From Cordylochernes scorpioides (lineage: Eukaryota; Arthropoda; Arachnida; Pseudoscorpiones; Chernetidae), in the NCBI GenBank assembly GCA_030710605.1, contig CP092870.1, forward strand, positions 16,840,684 through 16,904,683: DNA of 64,000 nucleotides. The letters are read 5' to 3'. Positions 19,800 through 29,400 of this stretch are shown piece by piece. Numbering within the stretch: the stretch's first letter is position 1; each line of letters begins with the position of its first letter. Position numbers and translations under genes: made by a program. A model generated the notes under the pieces. That model was not told where the DNA came from, made no database searches, and saw only the letters and a list, made by a program, of their open reading frames with translations.

Positions 19800-20235
19800 A
19801 TAATGCAATATAATGCGGCTTATGATTGTAAAACGACATTTGAAAATTATTCCGCATGTGTTTCTTTTTAAACGAAAAATCGAAATTTTTTTTTAAGGGA
19901 GAAATAACGATTATTTCTAACCTTAGGGGTGAAGTATGAAAGGATGAATTGTGAAGAGTAATGATAAACGGAAAAATAAAAGTGTTCAGGGATGGGAATC
20001 GAAACCACAGTGTTCCGCTTAGTGGACATGACATCTGCCCAGTAAGCGGAACACTGTGGGTTCGATTCCCATCCCTGGACACTTTTATTTATCCGTTTAT
20101 CATTAATCTTCACAATTCATCCTTTCATACTTCACCCCTAAGTTTAGAAATAATCGTTATTTTTCCTTAAAAATAAATTTCGATTTTTCGTTTAAAAGAA
20201 ACACATGCGGGATAATTTTCAAATGTCGTTATACA
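19800..20235. repeat. Palindrome with tRNA-like T arms
   Basis: Arms run from gcggcttatgattgtaaaacg through ggggtgaagtatgaaagg to a tRNA-like segment. Both arms end in a T arm plus acceptor (gggttcgattcccatccctgg, split as gggttcgattccc and atccctgg on the right, reversed on the left). The loop retains gtggacatgacatctgccc, the D-loop/anticodon part of the sequence at 8324-8396. Confidence 0.65.
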
Positions 20236-20890
20236 TGCCATTATTTTCTATTTTTCTTAAATGAAAATACCACGTCATTCTGTGTATTTCAGCATTTACT
20301 AAATCCCTGTAGTGTAAATATTCGTCGAGTTATTAATTTCGAAGTGTGTTTTGTACGAGACACTCCCTGAAAAGAATGAAAAAAGGTCCAATTGATTATC
20401 TAGTCGAGCATATTAAAAGTTAATTAATTATAAATATTGTTGATTTGATTAGTTTAGATTAATTACATATATAAGTAAAGTTTAATTAAAAATAAATTAA
20501 AACAGGAGTTCAGCTTTATATATATATTAAAAATTGAATATGTAAAAATGTACACGCTACAGGAAGCTGGGATAATAAAAGAGAATATATAAAAGGTAAA
20601 CCTTCTATATACTTAATTATAAATATGATGGCATTTTTTGATGTGTCTTTGAATTAATTATATTGAGTTTTAATATGCTTAAATTAATTAAAATGGAGAA
20701 TATGAATTTTACTTTCTATTCTAAAAATAATTATCCATCTATGAGATACCATTTGAGAGAAAAACTTCCATCCAGGGAAGAGTCTCTCGAAAAAAATAAA
20801 ATATAATTAACTCACGTTTTCGAGCCTTAGAGCCATTTTACAAAAGCAATGTTAAATACAAATATATTATCATCACATATTATCATCGTA
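20236..20890. other. AT-rich DNA, no gene seen
   Basis: No coding frame, TIR or RNA motif recognised. Confidence 0.5.
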
Positions 20891-21060
20891 AAGATAGAGG
20901 CTGCCTGGCCGGCATTCATATTTCTTGAAATTAAAGATACTTCGGCCAGTAAATCTTTTTATTACCTCGACGTTTCGACAAAAATCTTTTGTCTTCGTCA
21001 GGAGCAAACAAGAGGCTTCCTCAAGAGGCTATATATTTTCGACCCGCCAAAGAATAGCTT
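20890..21060 (-). repeat. Family A hammerhead retroelement end
   Basis: Contains gatagaggctgcctggcc, cttcggccag and the hammerhead at 20966-21004 in the same order as at 44312-44450. Confidence 0.65.
20966..21004 (-). ncRNA. Hammerhead ribozyme (family A)
   Basis: Minus strand: stem I CTC/GAG extended across a symmetric 2-nt internal loop, CTGACGA (20995-21001), extra A, stem II GACAAAA/TTTTGTC with a 3-nt loop, GAAAC, GTC (20969-20976). All core residues are present. Stem III is the palindrome ACGT. The predicted cut is after GTC. Confidence 0.7.
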
Positions 21061-21108
21061 AAACATAATTTAAAGAATATGAAAAGGCTAAATTTACGTC
21101 AGTACATA

Positions 21109-21328
21109 CAAGGTATGATCAAAAAGTTCGGGGAATTAGTCAAAAAAAATTCTGAAAGAGTTTTCGAAAAATAAAAATTATCATCATTCCGGAACTGGGA
21201 AAAAAAAGAATGAAACGCTGTATAGATTCCCTCGGACAGTATTTTAAAGAATATTAATCATTTATTGTATATATTCATCTAATAAATCTTTTATGACCCA
21301 ATTCCCCGAATTTTATTATCATACCTTG
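21109..21328. mobile_element. Tc1/mariner-type MITE, 220 bp
   Basis: TIRs caaggtatgatcaaaaagtt and its imperfect complement near 21300-21328, flanked by TA at 21107-21108 and 21329-21330. No coding capacity. Confidence 0.75.
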
Positions 21329-21536
21329 TACTTCAACACATGTTCAAAAGAAATAATTTAAAAAAAAGGAGAAGTTCAGATATCATTTTTTTTATGCTGA
21401 ACATATATATATACAATGTTACATTTGTACTATTTTTTCACATTGTGTAGCGTCCTCACGCAATTCTGGCCTTAACTACCCGTTTCATGATTTTTCAGGA
21501 TGCCTTAATGACCAATTTTTTGGTCGTTGAGGTACA

Positions 21537-21589
21537 GCTTGCATCACGCTGATGAGGGCCAAACAGCCCGAAACGCGTCCGTGGTTAGC
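21537..21589 (+). ncRNA. Hammerhead ribozyme (family C), well preserved
   Basis: Stem I: CACG/CGTG plus GCT/AGC across an internal loop (TGCAT/GTT). Core CTGATGA (21549-21555). Stem II GGGC/GCCC with loop CAAACA. GAAAC (21570-21574), GC, GTC (21577-21579), predicted cut after 21579. Every conserved position fits. The stem I internal loop and stem II loop are the kind that make the tertiary contact in natural hammerheads. Stem III (ACGCGT) is palindromic. Confidence 0.85.
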
Positions 21590-21780
21590 TTTTCTTGATT
21601 AATCAAGAAAGGGTATTTGGCCAATTCTGGAATAATTAAAAATCAACGAGAATAGTTGATATTTATACCGATAGATGGCGCCAGGCATCAGCAACTTTCA
21701 GTTGCACGATAAGGAGATGCCTTTTTCTTAATATATATAAGCATTTAAGTATTTTACTGTCATAAACTTACATTCAATCA
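21537..21780 (+). repeat. Family C hammerhead retroelement end
   Basis: Hammerhead, then hairpin tttcttgattaatcaagaaa, then atagatggcgccaggcatc and cagttgcacgataaggagat. The last part recurs as a palindrome at 41935-42075. The hairpin after the hammerhead is shared with family D. Confidence 0.65.
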
Positions 21781-21789
21781 GTTGAATTA

Positions 21790-22680
21790 AAATCTATCTA
21801 TATAGGGCGTCATATCAAGTACACGGTAGTCGCAGCACCCGTTAGGAACTGACTGAAGAATGTGCCAGGTCCAATTTACTCGGCCCCACCAACCAATTCA
21901 TAAAGTACCATTAAGGTGTCGGGATGTCGCCCCTGGTTATGTACAATGTCGGCCACTCATTCAATCACTAAACCCCACTTAGATATTATGAGATGGCTGT
22001 TGTTTATATTACAACCTTTACTGAACACGTCCTTGCTTATAATCCCATCGTGTTGTGTTTTATTTATAATATATTTTTAAAAGTCTTTTGTCACAAATAT
22101 TAGGAATATACGAGATAAGGGCAGGGCTTATTTTAAATTGTTATTTGTTATAAAATATATTTAAAAAAAACGATAGATATTAAAATAACAATAAAATAAA
22201 ATAAAATAAAAAATGAATGAGTGTTTTTACCAAAAAGAAAATATAATAAACAGAAAATACTAAAAATAGAATAGAAATAGATGTTATATAATTGTTTTAG
22301 TGTAGTCTTTCTCCTAAGGTGTTGCGAATTTCTTTTGCTATAGCAATCTTAGTAGAGGGAGAGCCTATATGGAAATATGAATAAATAACCCGTTATCTAT
22401 ATATATAGGAACTGGAAGCATTGAAGCACGAATGTTTTGATTTCCTATGGAGATATGTTTTTCCCCTTTGAAGAGGATGTTCTCACGAAAATAAAAATTA
22501 TTTATTTTCATCATCTCACATAGTTTGGAAGCCAGTAATAATATTCATATCCAAAACCCTACCAACATGTTAAAATATGAAAGGGCAAGCTTGATAATAA
22601 ATAAATCGTTTACCAATTTAGTTTAAATTATTTAAAATAATGCACCTAAATTGTCTTTAACACTGTTTCGTTTTTAAAAT
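21790..22680. other. No gene seen
   Basis: A slightly GC-richer patch at 21800-21970 is not recognised. The rest is AT-rich without structure I can support. Confidence 0.45.
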
Positions 22681-22688
22681 ATATATAA

Positions 22689-23394
22689 CTAGCGGATGTA
22701 CCCGGCTTCGCCCGAGGTTTTACCCGAGTAAAGGTTTGTCTAACGAACATTTGTTAAAACAATTCTCTATAAACTTATAAAAGAAAAGATATATTTTGAT
22801 AATTTGAAACTCGTAAATTTGGATCTCTCGATAAAGTGAACATTTTTTCCCGGTCCCTGTGTGCCGTGTCATCCTGAATTTTGTCTTTCCTAATTTTCTA
22901 TATTACAAAATCATCGTTTTATCTAGTGGACATTTTTTCCCGGTCCCTTGAAAAATACTCGATAAGTTGTATAAAACCATGGTCGTTTATGGAAGATGGA
23001 CGAAGTTCCCGGAGGTCACCCGCGAGGCTTTTTTCTTGTCTACTTGGCACAGCTATGTCACCAACTCTGCCCCCGCGCGCCAGGACCTCTCGATCCCTCT
23101 GATTGGTCGGTGGGAACTTGGACTGTCCATCCGGCCGGCGGCCGGACGATTCCATTCTCTCGACAGGGGGTGGGGCAGACCTAAGCCTATCTCCGTCGCA
23201 AGGTGGCGCTGCTTGCGAGTTAAAGCTACAAATCTGTAAATAACTCTAAGGATATTAAAGATATTCAAGAAATTATATTTCGAAAACCTTTCCGGGGATA
23301 TACCTAATAATATCCCAAAATTTCACGGCGATTGGATGTACGGTTTTTGAATCTATAGAGTACACACAGACAGACATTCATTTATATATATAGA
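22689..23394 (-). mobile_element. Non-autonomous Helitron
   Basis: On the minus strand it starts TC after A (ATCTATATATATAAATG), ends with hairpin-forming cgggcgaagccgggt and CTAG (22689-22692) followed by T. 706 bp, no helicase. It is the sister of the copy at 57299-57965. Reading frames over the GC-rich part (22990-23240) are not conserved in the sister copy. Confidence 0.75.
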
Positions 23395-23399
23395 TATTT

Positions 23400-23740
23400 A
23401 AAATACAATATAACGCGGCTGATGATTGTAAAACGAAAATTAAAATTATACCGCAAATGTTTCTTTTAAAAATCGAAATTTATTTTCAAAGATAAATAGC
23501 GACATTTCTAACTTTGAAGATGAGGTATGGAAAGGTGAATTTCAAAGAGAAATAGCGACATTTCTAACTTTGAGGATGAGGTATGGAAAGGTGAATTTCA
23601 AAGAGAAATAGCGACATTAGTTTCACCTTTCCATACCTCATCCTCAAAGTTAGAAATGTCGCTATTTCTCTTTGAAAATAAATTTCGATTTTTAAAAGAA
23701 ACATTCGCGGTATAATTTTAATTTTCGTTTTACAATATAT
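23400..23740. repeat. Palindrome of the gcggc family
   Basis: Outer arms with gatgattgtaaaacgaaaat and its complement. Inside, a 64-bp unit (gaatttcaaagagaaatagcg, split here, to gaggtatggaaaggt) is repeated in tandem before the turn, so the right-hand arm is one unit shorter. Confidence 0.65.
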
Positions 23741-23831
23741 AGATATATTAATATGTGAGCAATAGATACCCAAAAATTATTTGAAAAAGTAAAAATAAAT
23801 ATCAGGTAAAAAGTTTCTATTAATTTAAATT

Positions 23832-23870
23832 TGCAAGTTTTCGAGCAAATATACTGCTCTTTAACGGGCT
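23832..23870 (-). ncRNA. Hammerhead-like hairpin, altered core (family F)
   Basis: Minus: CCCGTTAAAGAGCA, loop, TGCTCGAAAACTTGC. Partner of 23898-23933 with two further changes. Confidence 0.35.
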
Positions 23871-23897
23871 GATATTCTATGTATAATAGAATATCAG

Positions 23898-23933
23898 CCC
23901 GTTGAAGAGCAGTATATTTGCTCGAAAGCTTGC
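23898..23933 (+). ncRNA. Hammerhead-like hairpin, altered core (family F)
   Basis: CCCGTTGAAGAGCA, loop, TGCTCGAAAGCTTGC. Stem II GAGCA/TGCTC, GAAA, palindromic AGCT as stem III. The core CGTTGA replaces CTGANGA. Confidence 0.4.
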
Positions 23934-24165
23934 AAACTTAAATTAAAAGAAACTTTTTACCTGATATTTATTTTTACTTTTTCAAATAATTAATTAATTA
24001 TTATTAAGACAACCACCAGATGTCGCGGCTTTCACTATATCAACCCATTGTTGTTGTTTCCCGTTGGCCGGTTCAAATATTTTGTTATTATGTAAGTAAT
24101 ATTTTGCTTTCTCTATTCTACTCGCCTTAAGTCAGGTAGTACTTTCGTAAATCATGTCTTATATA

Positions 24166-25580
24166 CACTGTATAACAAAAAAATCGACGCACCAAGAAGG
24201 AGTTGTCAGATTAGGACAAAAATTGGTGTATGTAAAGAGCATGTATAGGGGAAAAAACGATTAAAATTTCAGAACAATTAATTGTTTTATTTCAGAGTTT
24301 GATCGTCACAAATTGAGAATGTCAATATGTCGTTGGACCCCCACTGGCCTGGATTCAGGCTGCCACCCGGCGTGTCACGGACTGATAAAGATTCCGGATG
24401 GTCTGCTTCGGGATTTCTTCCCAAATTGTCTCCAACTGTCGGGCTAAATAGTCAACATTCCGGGATGGTTGCAATCGCCTTCCCATCAAGTCCCAGATGT
24501 GCTCTATGGGCGAGAGATCATGCGACCTTGCTGGCCACGGAAGAGTTCGGCAAGATTGAAGACAATCCATAGTAACACGTGCCGTGTGTGGCCGGGCATT
24601 ATCTTGTTGAAAAGTAAGCCCGGGGTGATGTGAGAGGAACGGCAACAAAACAGGCCGTAGAATGTCATCTACGTACCGTTGTGCTGTCAGGGTGCCAGGA
24701 ATGACTACCAATGGGGTCCTGCTATCAAATAAAATGGCACTCCAGACCATAACGCCCTGTTGTGGACCTGTGTAGTGTTCGACAGTAAGGCCAGGATCCA
24801 CACGCTGCCCAGGACGTCTCCAGACACGTTTGCAACGGTCGTCAGGGCACAGTAAGAAACGGGACTCGTCACTAAAGACTATACGTCCCCAGTCAGCGCA
24901 GTTCCAAGTTGATCGCTCCTGACACCACTGTAGTCGGACTTGTCGGTGCACGGGTGTGAGGGGTAGGCATCGTAACGGTCGGCGAGCTCTTAGATTCCGC
25001 TCTCTCAGTTGCCTGTTGATGGTCATTTTGGACACTTGTGTGCCGGTCACACGTTGGATGGTAGATAACGTGGATTCCGGTGCTGCGACAGCCATTCTGA
25101 CAATTGCTCTGTCCTCCCGTTCTCTTGTTGTCCTTGGTCGACCGCTGCCGTCCTGACGTTGCATACTTCCGTTGTTGACCCACTTTTGCCAACATCGCCT
25201 AATAGCCGCATCACTTCGACACACAGATGTCGCGCGATTAGACCAACCAGCCTCTTTCAATCCAATGGCACGACCAGTTTCAAACTCTGACATATGTTCG
25301 TAATGAGCACGAATATTTCGGCGAGGCATTGATACAGTAGAAATAGGCGTACTGCTAAAATATTAAACGGAAATTCTGAAAATCAGCTCGTGCCGCGCCG
25401 AATATTGAGTCGAGAATGCTCGTGCTGGATGCGCAGTTCAGATGCGCTGGAGCTCTTGCTTAGCATAATTCGGCTACCAAATTTCAATCATTTGCATGTT
25501 TGGTCGAAACCTCTTTGTATACGTATTTTCATATAAATCGGACAACTGCTTCTTGGTGCGTCGAGTTTTTTGTTATAGAG
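24166..25580 (-). mobile_element. Nearly intact Tc1-like transposon
   Basis: 1,415 bp bounded by TIRs (left cactgtataacaaaaaaatc, right end reads ctctataacaaaaaactcg in reverse, both then gacgcaccaagaag) and TA target duplications at 24164-24165 and 25581-25582. Encodes one transposase. Confidence 0.9.
24355..25329 (-). CDS. Tc1-family transposase, slightly truncated
   Basis: 324 residues from an ATG (MPRRNIRAHYE). N-terminal paired-like helix-turn-helix DNA-binding region (residues 1-110), then the DDE domain: first D in VFSDESRF (about 154), second D in QQDNARPH (about 244), E in SPIEHIWD (about 276). I count 32 residues between the last two, against 34 in Tc1 itself. The frame ends RRVAA-stop, and reading through that TGA gives IQASGGPTTY and a second stop, so a TGC-to-TGA change probably removed the last 11 residues, counting the lost cysteine. 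It would cut and paste the element at TA sites if active. Confidence 0.9.
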   Translation of the reverse strand: MPRRNIRAHYEHMSEFETGRAIGLKEAGWSNRATSVCRSDAAIRRCWQKWVNNGSMQRQDGSGRPRTTREREDRAIVRMAVAAPESTLSTIQRVTGTQVSKMTINRQLRERNLRARRPLRCLPLTPVHRQVRLQWCQERSTWNCADWGRIVFSDESRFLLCPDDRCKRVWRRPGQRVDPGLTVEHYTGPQQGVMVWSAILFDSRTPLVVIPGTLTAQRYVDDILRPVLLPFLSHHPGLTFQQDNARPHTARVTMDCLQSCRTLPWPARSHDLSPIEHIWDLMGRRLQPSRNVDYLARQLETIWEEIPKQTIRNLYQSVTRRVAA

Positions 25581-25582
25581 TA

Positions 25583-25865
25583 TATTTCTAACAGCTCAGC
25601 TGAAATAATAATGATTCAAAGTCGACTTTCTTGTATTTTACACGACTGCAAAAAAAATCACAAACATACTTATGTATCCTTAAACAACCTAAGCAAATTC
25701 TATATCAAACAAATTTATCATAACATATATAAAGAAAAATATTGAGATTATTTCCAAGTCTTAACGAAGCCTCTACTGTACTTTTCCTCACACACAACAA
25801 TTCAAATTATCAAATATTATTTCAAAAAACATTTATTCAACTTGCTTTAATGTCTGTCTACAAAT
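25583..25865. other. No gene seen
   Basis: AT-rich flank of the Tc1 element with no recognised structure. Confidence 0.5.
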
Positions 25866-26225
25866 ATTATACTACAATATAATGCGGCTTATGATTGTAA
25901 AACGACATATGGAAATTATCCAGCATGTGTTTCTTTTAAACGAAAGATCGAAATTTATTTTAAGGAGAAATAACGATTATTTCTAACCTTAGGGATAAAG
26001 TATGAAAGGATTAATTGTGAAGAGTAATGAGAGATAAACGGAAAAAAATTCCCATCCCTGGACACTTTTATTTTTCCGTTTATCATTACTCTTCACAATT
26101 CATCCTTTCATACTTCATCCCTAAGGTTTGAAATAATCGTTATTTCTCCTTAAAAATAAATTTCGATTTTTCGTTTAAAAGAAACACATGCTGGATATTT
26201 TCAAATGTCGTTTTACAAATATTAT
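25865..26225. repeat. Palindrome of the gcggc family, loop deleted
   Basis: Arms as at 19800-20235 (gcggcttatgattgtaaaacg, aaggattaattgtgaagag). Only ttcccatccctggac of the tRNA-like centre remains. Confidence 0.65.
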
Positions 26226-26229
26226 AATC

Positions 26230-26650
26230 AATTTTTACTATACTCTTACAGAGTACCTAGAAGCCTGAAATGTGGTGTACTTGTTCAAACTGATGTGGCA
26301 ATGCAAGTTGACAAAACTTTGGACTTATGGCAGGTCGAGGTGGTCTAAAACCGACTAATTTGTCTTTTTATTTCAAATTTAGTGATCGCGATTTTTAATA
26401 TACAGGTGTTCCAAAAGTTTTGCAGAACTTAAAAAATAGAACCTCAGCGAATATTTGTGTTAGAGCAATGCGGTAAACACCATTTTGTTCAAGATGCAAT
26501 GGGGACTTTTAAGGAGAAAAATGAAAAATTATAAATAGATTTAAGTTACAATTTTTATCGCTAGATGACCATCATCAGAGAATTAGTGGTCAAATTGTTT
26601 GATAAATTGAAAAATTATAATTGATCGATACGTAATTCTTTCTTTTGTAA
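26230..26650. other. No gene seen
   Basis: AT-rich. At 26400-26425 acaggtgttccaaaagtttt resembles a Tc1/mariner terminal repeat, but I find no partner. Confidence 0.4.
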
Positions 26651-26659
26651 TACCATTAA

Positions 26660-26930
26660 TATCCGATGTTGTTGTTGTCGTGTCCAATGAAGAGCCTCAG
26701 ATGTCTCCATGCATCTCTATCACAGCAGTCGCAATATTCACTATCTTAGGTGTGTTAAGCTGCTGCTCTGGGTTCATGTCAATTTTCTGCAAGGCTGCGG
26801 CCATTGCTGGACATGCTAATATGTGGGTAGATTTTTGTCCACACCAGGATAGTTTTTACATGTCCTGTAGGTTCTTGTGCCATCTGGATGTATTGCCATT
26901 CCTTTATAGTGTTTCGTTCTGAGTCTTTTT
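26660..26930 (-). pseudogene. LINE ORF2 C-terminus and 3' tail
   Basis: Minus strand translation: CGQKSTHILACPAMAAALQK, then NTPKIVNIATAVIEMHGDI and a stop, followed by a short (ACA)n-type tail. A cysteine block before HIL-CPA, and an ending in HGxI with a simple repeat tail, are features of I/Jockey-like LINEs. Only the last 90 codons remain. Confidence 0.7.
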
Positions 26931-27480
26931 ATAGTTTTTGTTAAATAATATCCGATGATAGATTAATAAAACACCATTTCGTCAAAAGTAGAAGAATTGT
27001 GTGACAATTTATAAATGTAATCCGATATATGTAAAATAGGTGAATGTAAATTAAAACATGCAGCAAATAAAATATTTTATATGCGATTGGTTGGGATTCT
27101 CAACGAATTAAATTTGAAGATAATACAATTTTCCACACTTTAAATTAAAAATGATCAATATATGTAATTCACAGAATATGCAAAATAGATGAGCCTGAAA
27201 TTGAATTAAATTTTGGTTTGCTTCTTATTAGAGAAAACATATAAATATTTTAATACCTTTCTTATAAAAAACTTCGCATTCCAAACTATACTTTTTTTAA
27301 TACTATATAATATAAATAATATATGTTCGATCTATAAAAATATTTTATATTAAATTCAAAACTTGATCAAAAATATACTTGGTAAATAATTCATTCCAAT
27401 AGATTTTTCAGCAAATGTATTTTTTAAATTCAAATTAGTTCATTTAATTTATTTTGGCTCATTAAAAAACAATATTACCC
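26930..27480. other. AT-rich DNA, no gene seen
   Basis: No coding or repeat structure recognised. Confidence 0.5.
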
Positions 27481-27484
27481 TATA

Positions 27485-27925
27485 TCTGATCTAAAAAGAC
27501 AAAGGTCGCCTCTCCCGTCAAAATATACTTCAAAGCCAGACGCCATCTTTGACGTCTATTTTGACGGGAGAGGCGACCTTTGTCTTTTTAGATCTATATC
27601 TAGCCGGAAAAATTTCAATTTATTTTTCAGCCATAGATATGGCCTAGCCACTAAGCCAGCTAAACACCTCTTTGACAGATTGTCAAGATTCCATTAGATC
27701 CCTTGTGGATCTCATGGAATAAAGTCCGCCCTAGACTGACGAGGGCCATTAGTTCGAAACCATGGTCTCTAGGTGGACGCTTTTCAGTTTGCCAAAGCTG
27801 GTGTTGTGCTTTGTTACCGATCCGAGGCCGCTAGTTTGCGGCGACGGTCAATAGATGGCGTCTATTTTGACGGGAGAGGCGATCTTTGCCTTTTTAGATC
27901 AATATCCTCCCGGCAAAATTTCCAT
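27485..27925 (+). repeat. Family B hammerhead retroelement with direct repeats
   Basis: A tail of about 66 bp (gtctattttgacgggagagg, then tttttagatc and a gcaaaatttccattta-like end) occurs as direct copies at 27555-27623 and 27857-27925, 302 bp apart, and once inverted at 27485-27525. The hammerhead (27724-27778) lies between the direct copies. A further tail without hammerhead lies at 34130-34290. The pattern (hammerhead within a repeat unit bounded by direct copies) resembles Penelope pseudo-LTRs or retrozymes. Confidence 0.7.
27724..27778 (+). ncRNA. Hammerhead ribozyme (family B), complete
   Basis: Stem I: CCTAGA/TCTAGG (6 bp) and GTCC/GGAC (4 bp) across an internal loop (GC/T). Core CTGACGA (27736-27742). 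Stem II GGGC/GTTC with two G-U pairs and a CATTA loop. GAAAC (27756-27760), CATG, GTC (27765-27767), predicted cut after 27767. Stem III ACCATGGT is an 8-base palindrome. All conserved bases are present. Confidence 0.88.
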
Positions 27926-27989
27926 TTATACCCTATATCTGATAATACTTTTATTCTGGAATGCTATCCCTACAGAATAATGCAAACCT

Positions 27990-28540
27990 GGTAATTTCTT
28001 CACTGCAATTCCGAGCGTTTTGTACCTTCAAAGATATTCGAAGCGATGAAGGATCCATGAGCTGTTCCTCTCTGAGGCGAATGATAGAAATATTTGAGAA
28101 AACTGAATTTTTCTGGAAGCAAAACCTCAGAGTGGAAGACCATCCACATGAAAGTCAGCGGTTGTTACGGTTTCGCAGCAAGTTGAAGCTATTGAAACGT
28201 TATCCACGTATGGGGAAGTAAGTATTCGACAAGTTTCTCGACAAACGGGGATTTTGTTTGAACAGTTTGGAGAGTACTAAGAATTTAAAAAATAATACTC
28301 GTATTTAACAACCTTCAAAGATTTCACGAGCTGTAAATAAACGATTTTGAGAAGCTTTAAAAATTCGCTGCAAGACCTTTCCGGCAAATCGATATTAATG
28401 AAAACTGGCTGTCGAGTGTTCTGTGGACAGATGAAGCTCACTTTCTCTAAATGGAGTAGTTCACGGTCAAAACAGTCACATTTGGGCAACATAAAACTCC
28501 AGAAAATTTACAGAAACGCCACTTCATCAGTCCAGAGTTA
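27990..28540 (+). pseudogene. mariner-superfamily transposase remnant
   Basis: Translation across frames gives a basic helix-turn-helix segment (SQQVEAIETLSTYGEVSIRQ, VSRQTGI) and then NWLSSVLWTDEAHFSLNGVV, HGQNSHIWAT and an ETPLHQS block, the stretch around the first catalytic aspartate in this superfamily. Several frameshifts and stops. It is joined at about 28540 to a gypsy fragment. Confidence 0.7.
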
Positions 28541-29030
28541 TTCAAGAAACAACGGGCTACTCTACATTTTTCTTGTTGTTTGGAAGAGAATCCATGTCCC
28601 TTTTGGACGATAGGAATATCTCGGTGAACCCCAGCATAGATGATTATGATGAATATATAAAAAAAATCAATTGGACAAAATAAGCAGAACGAGAAAAGTA
28701 ATTATTAACAGCACAGAGAAGACCCAAGAAAGAATTAAAAAGAACTATGACACGAAACACAAGGAGAGATGTTATGAATCAGCAGAATTAGTGGCAGTTT
28801 AAACACTAATTAAGAAAATAGGAAAATGTGAAAACTATTAAGAAACTATTTTGGCTCATATAGAATACTAAAGATGTTTAGCGTTAATTATTTAAAACCG
28901 AAAGATAATTCGGGCCAAGACTCGCTGATAGTTCATGTTTCAAGACTCAAACCTTATTATGAGAGAATTGATGAAATCATTCACTGAGGACGTGACAACC
29001 TCTGGAGGGGGAGAAGTGTTGCATCATGTT
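28540..29030 (+). pseudogene. Ty3/gypsy integrase C-terminus and polypurine tract
   Basis: Reads TGYSTFFLLFGRESMSLLDD, then far downstream LIVHVSRLKPYYERIDEI, the closing GPY/F-type and HVSRLKPY motifs of gypsy integrases. A purine run ggagggggagaagtg at 29003-29017 looks like the polypurine tract before a 3' LTR. Multiple stops between the motifs. Only the last 160 or so codons are present. Confidence 0.75.
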
Positions 29031-29204
29031 TGATACGCCCTCCATTTATTCAAAATTATCTATGATATAATAAATTTATTTTAAACATATTAGTTACGAT
29101 AGTATCATTTCATTTGTAACATTTTATTGTTTGTATTTTGATTATTTATTTTGGAATAGAGAGCCACGGACGTGAAGACTGAAGATCACCAACTAACACC
29201 AACA

Positions 29205-29400
29205 CACTAAGTACAATTCTCAGCCTGCAACCCCAGACATATTATTGACTGTATTGACTCATCCATTGATGAGCTCTACTCTTCCCCGGCAGACACCATC
29301 AAAAATCTCAAGCTTTACAAGCTTGATACCTTAGTGTGATTGAGAGGAGATAAGAAAGAAGAAGTGAAGAAGAAGAACTACGAGGAAAAGACAACAAATA
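29205..29400 (+). pseudogene. LINE ORF2 3' end, 5' truncated
   Basis: Homologous to the end of the LINE at 36890-37390, starting at caattctcagcctgcaac and ending gtgattgagaggag plus an AAG-rich tail. Both copies show the same frame problem after QPAT. Confidence 0.6.

Larger units (their letters stand above)
23810..23990. repeat. Family F fold-back with two hammerhead-like hairpins
   Basis: Head-to-head pair of the family F end, arms joined near 23884. Outer arms carry ttaaaagaaactttttacct. Confidence 0.7.
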
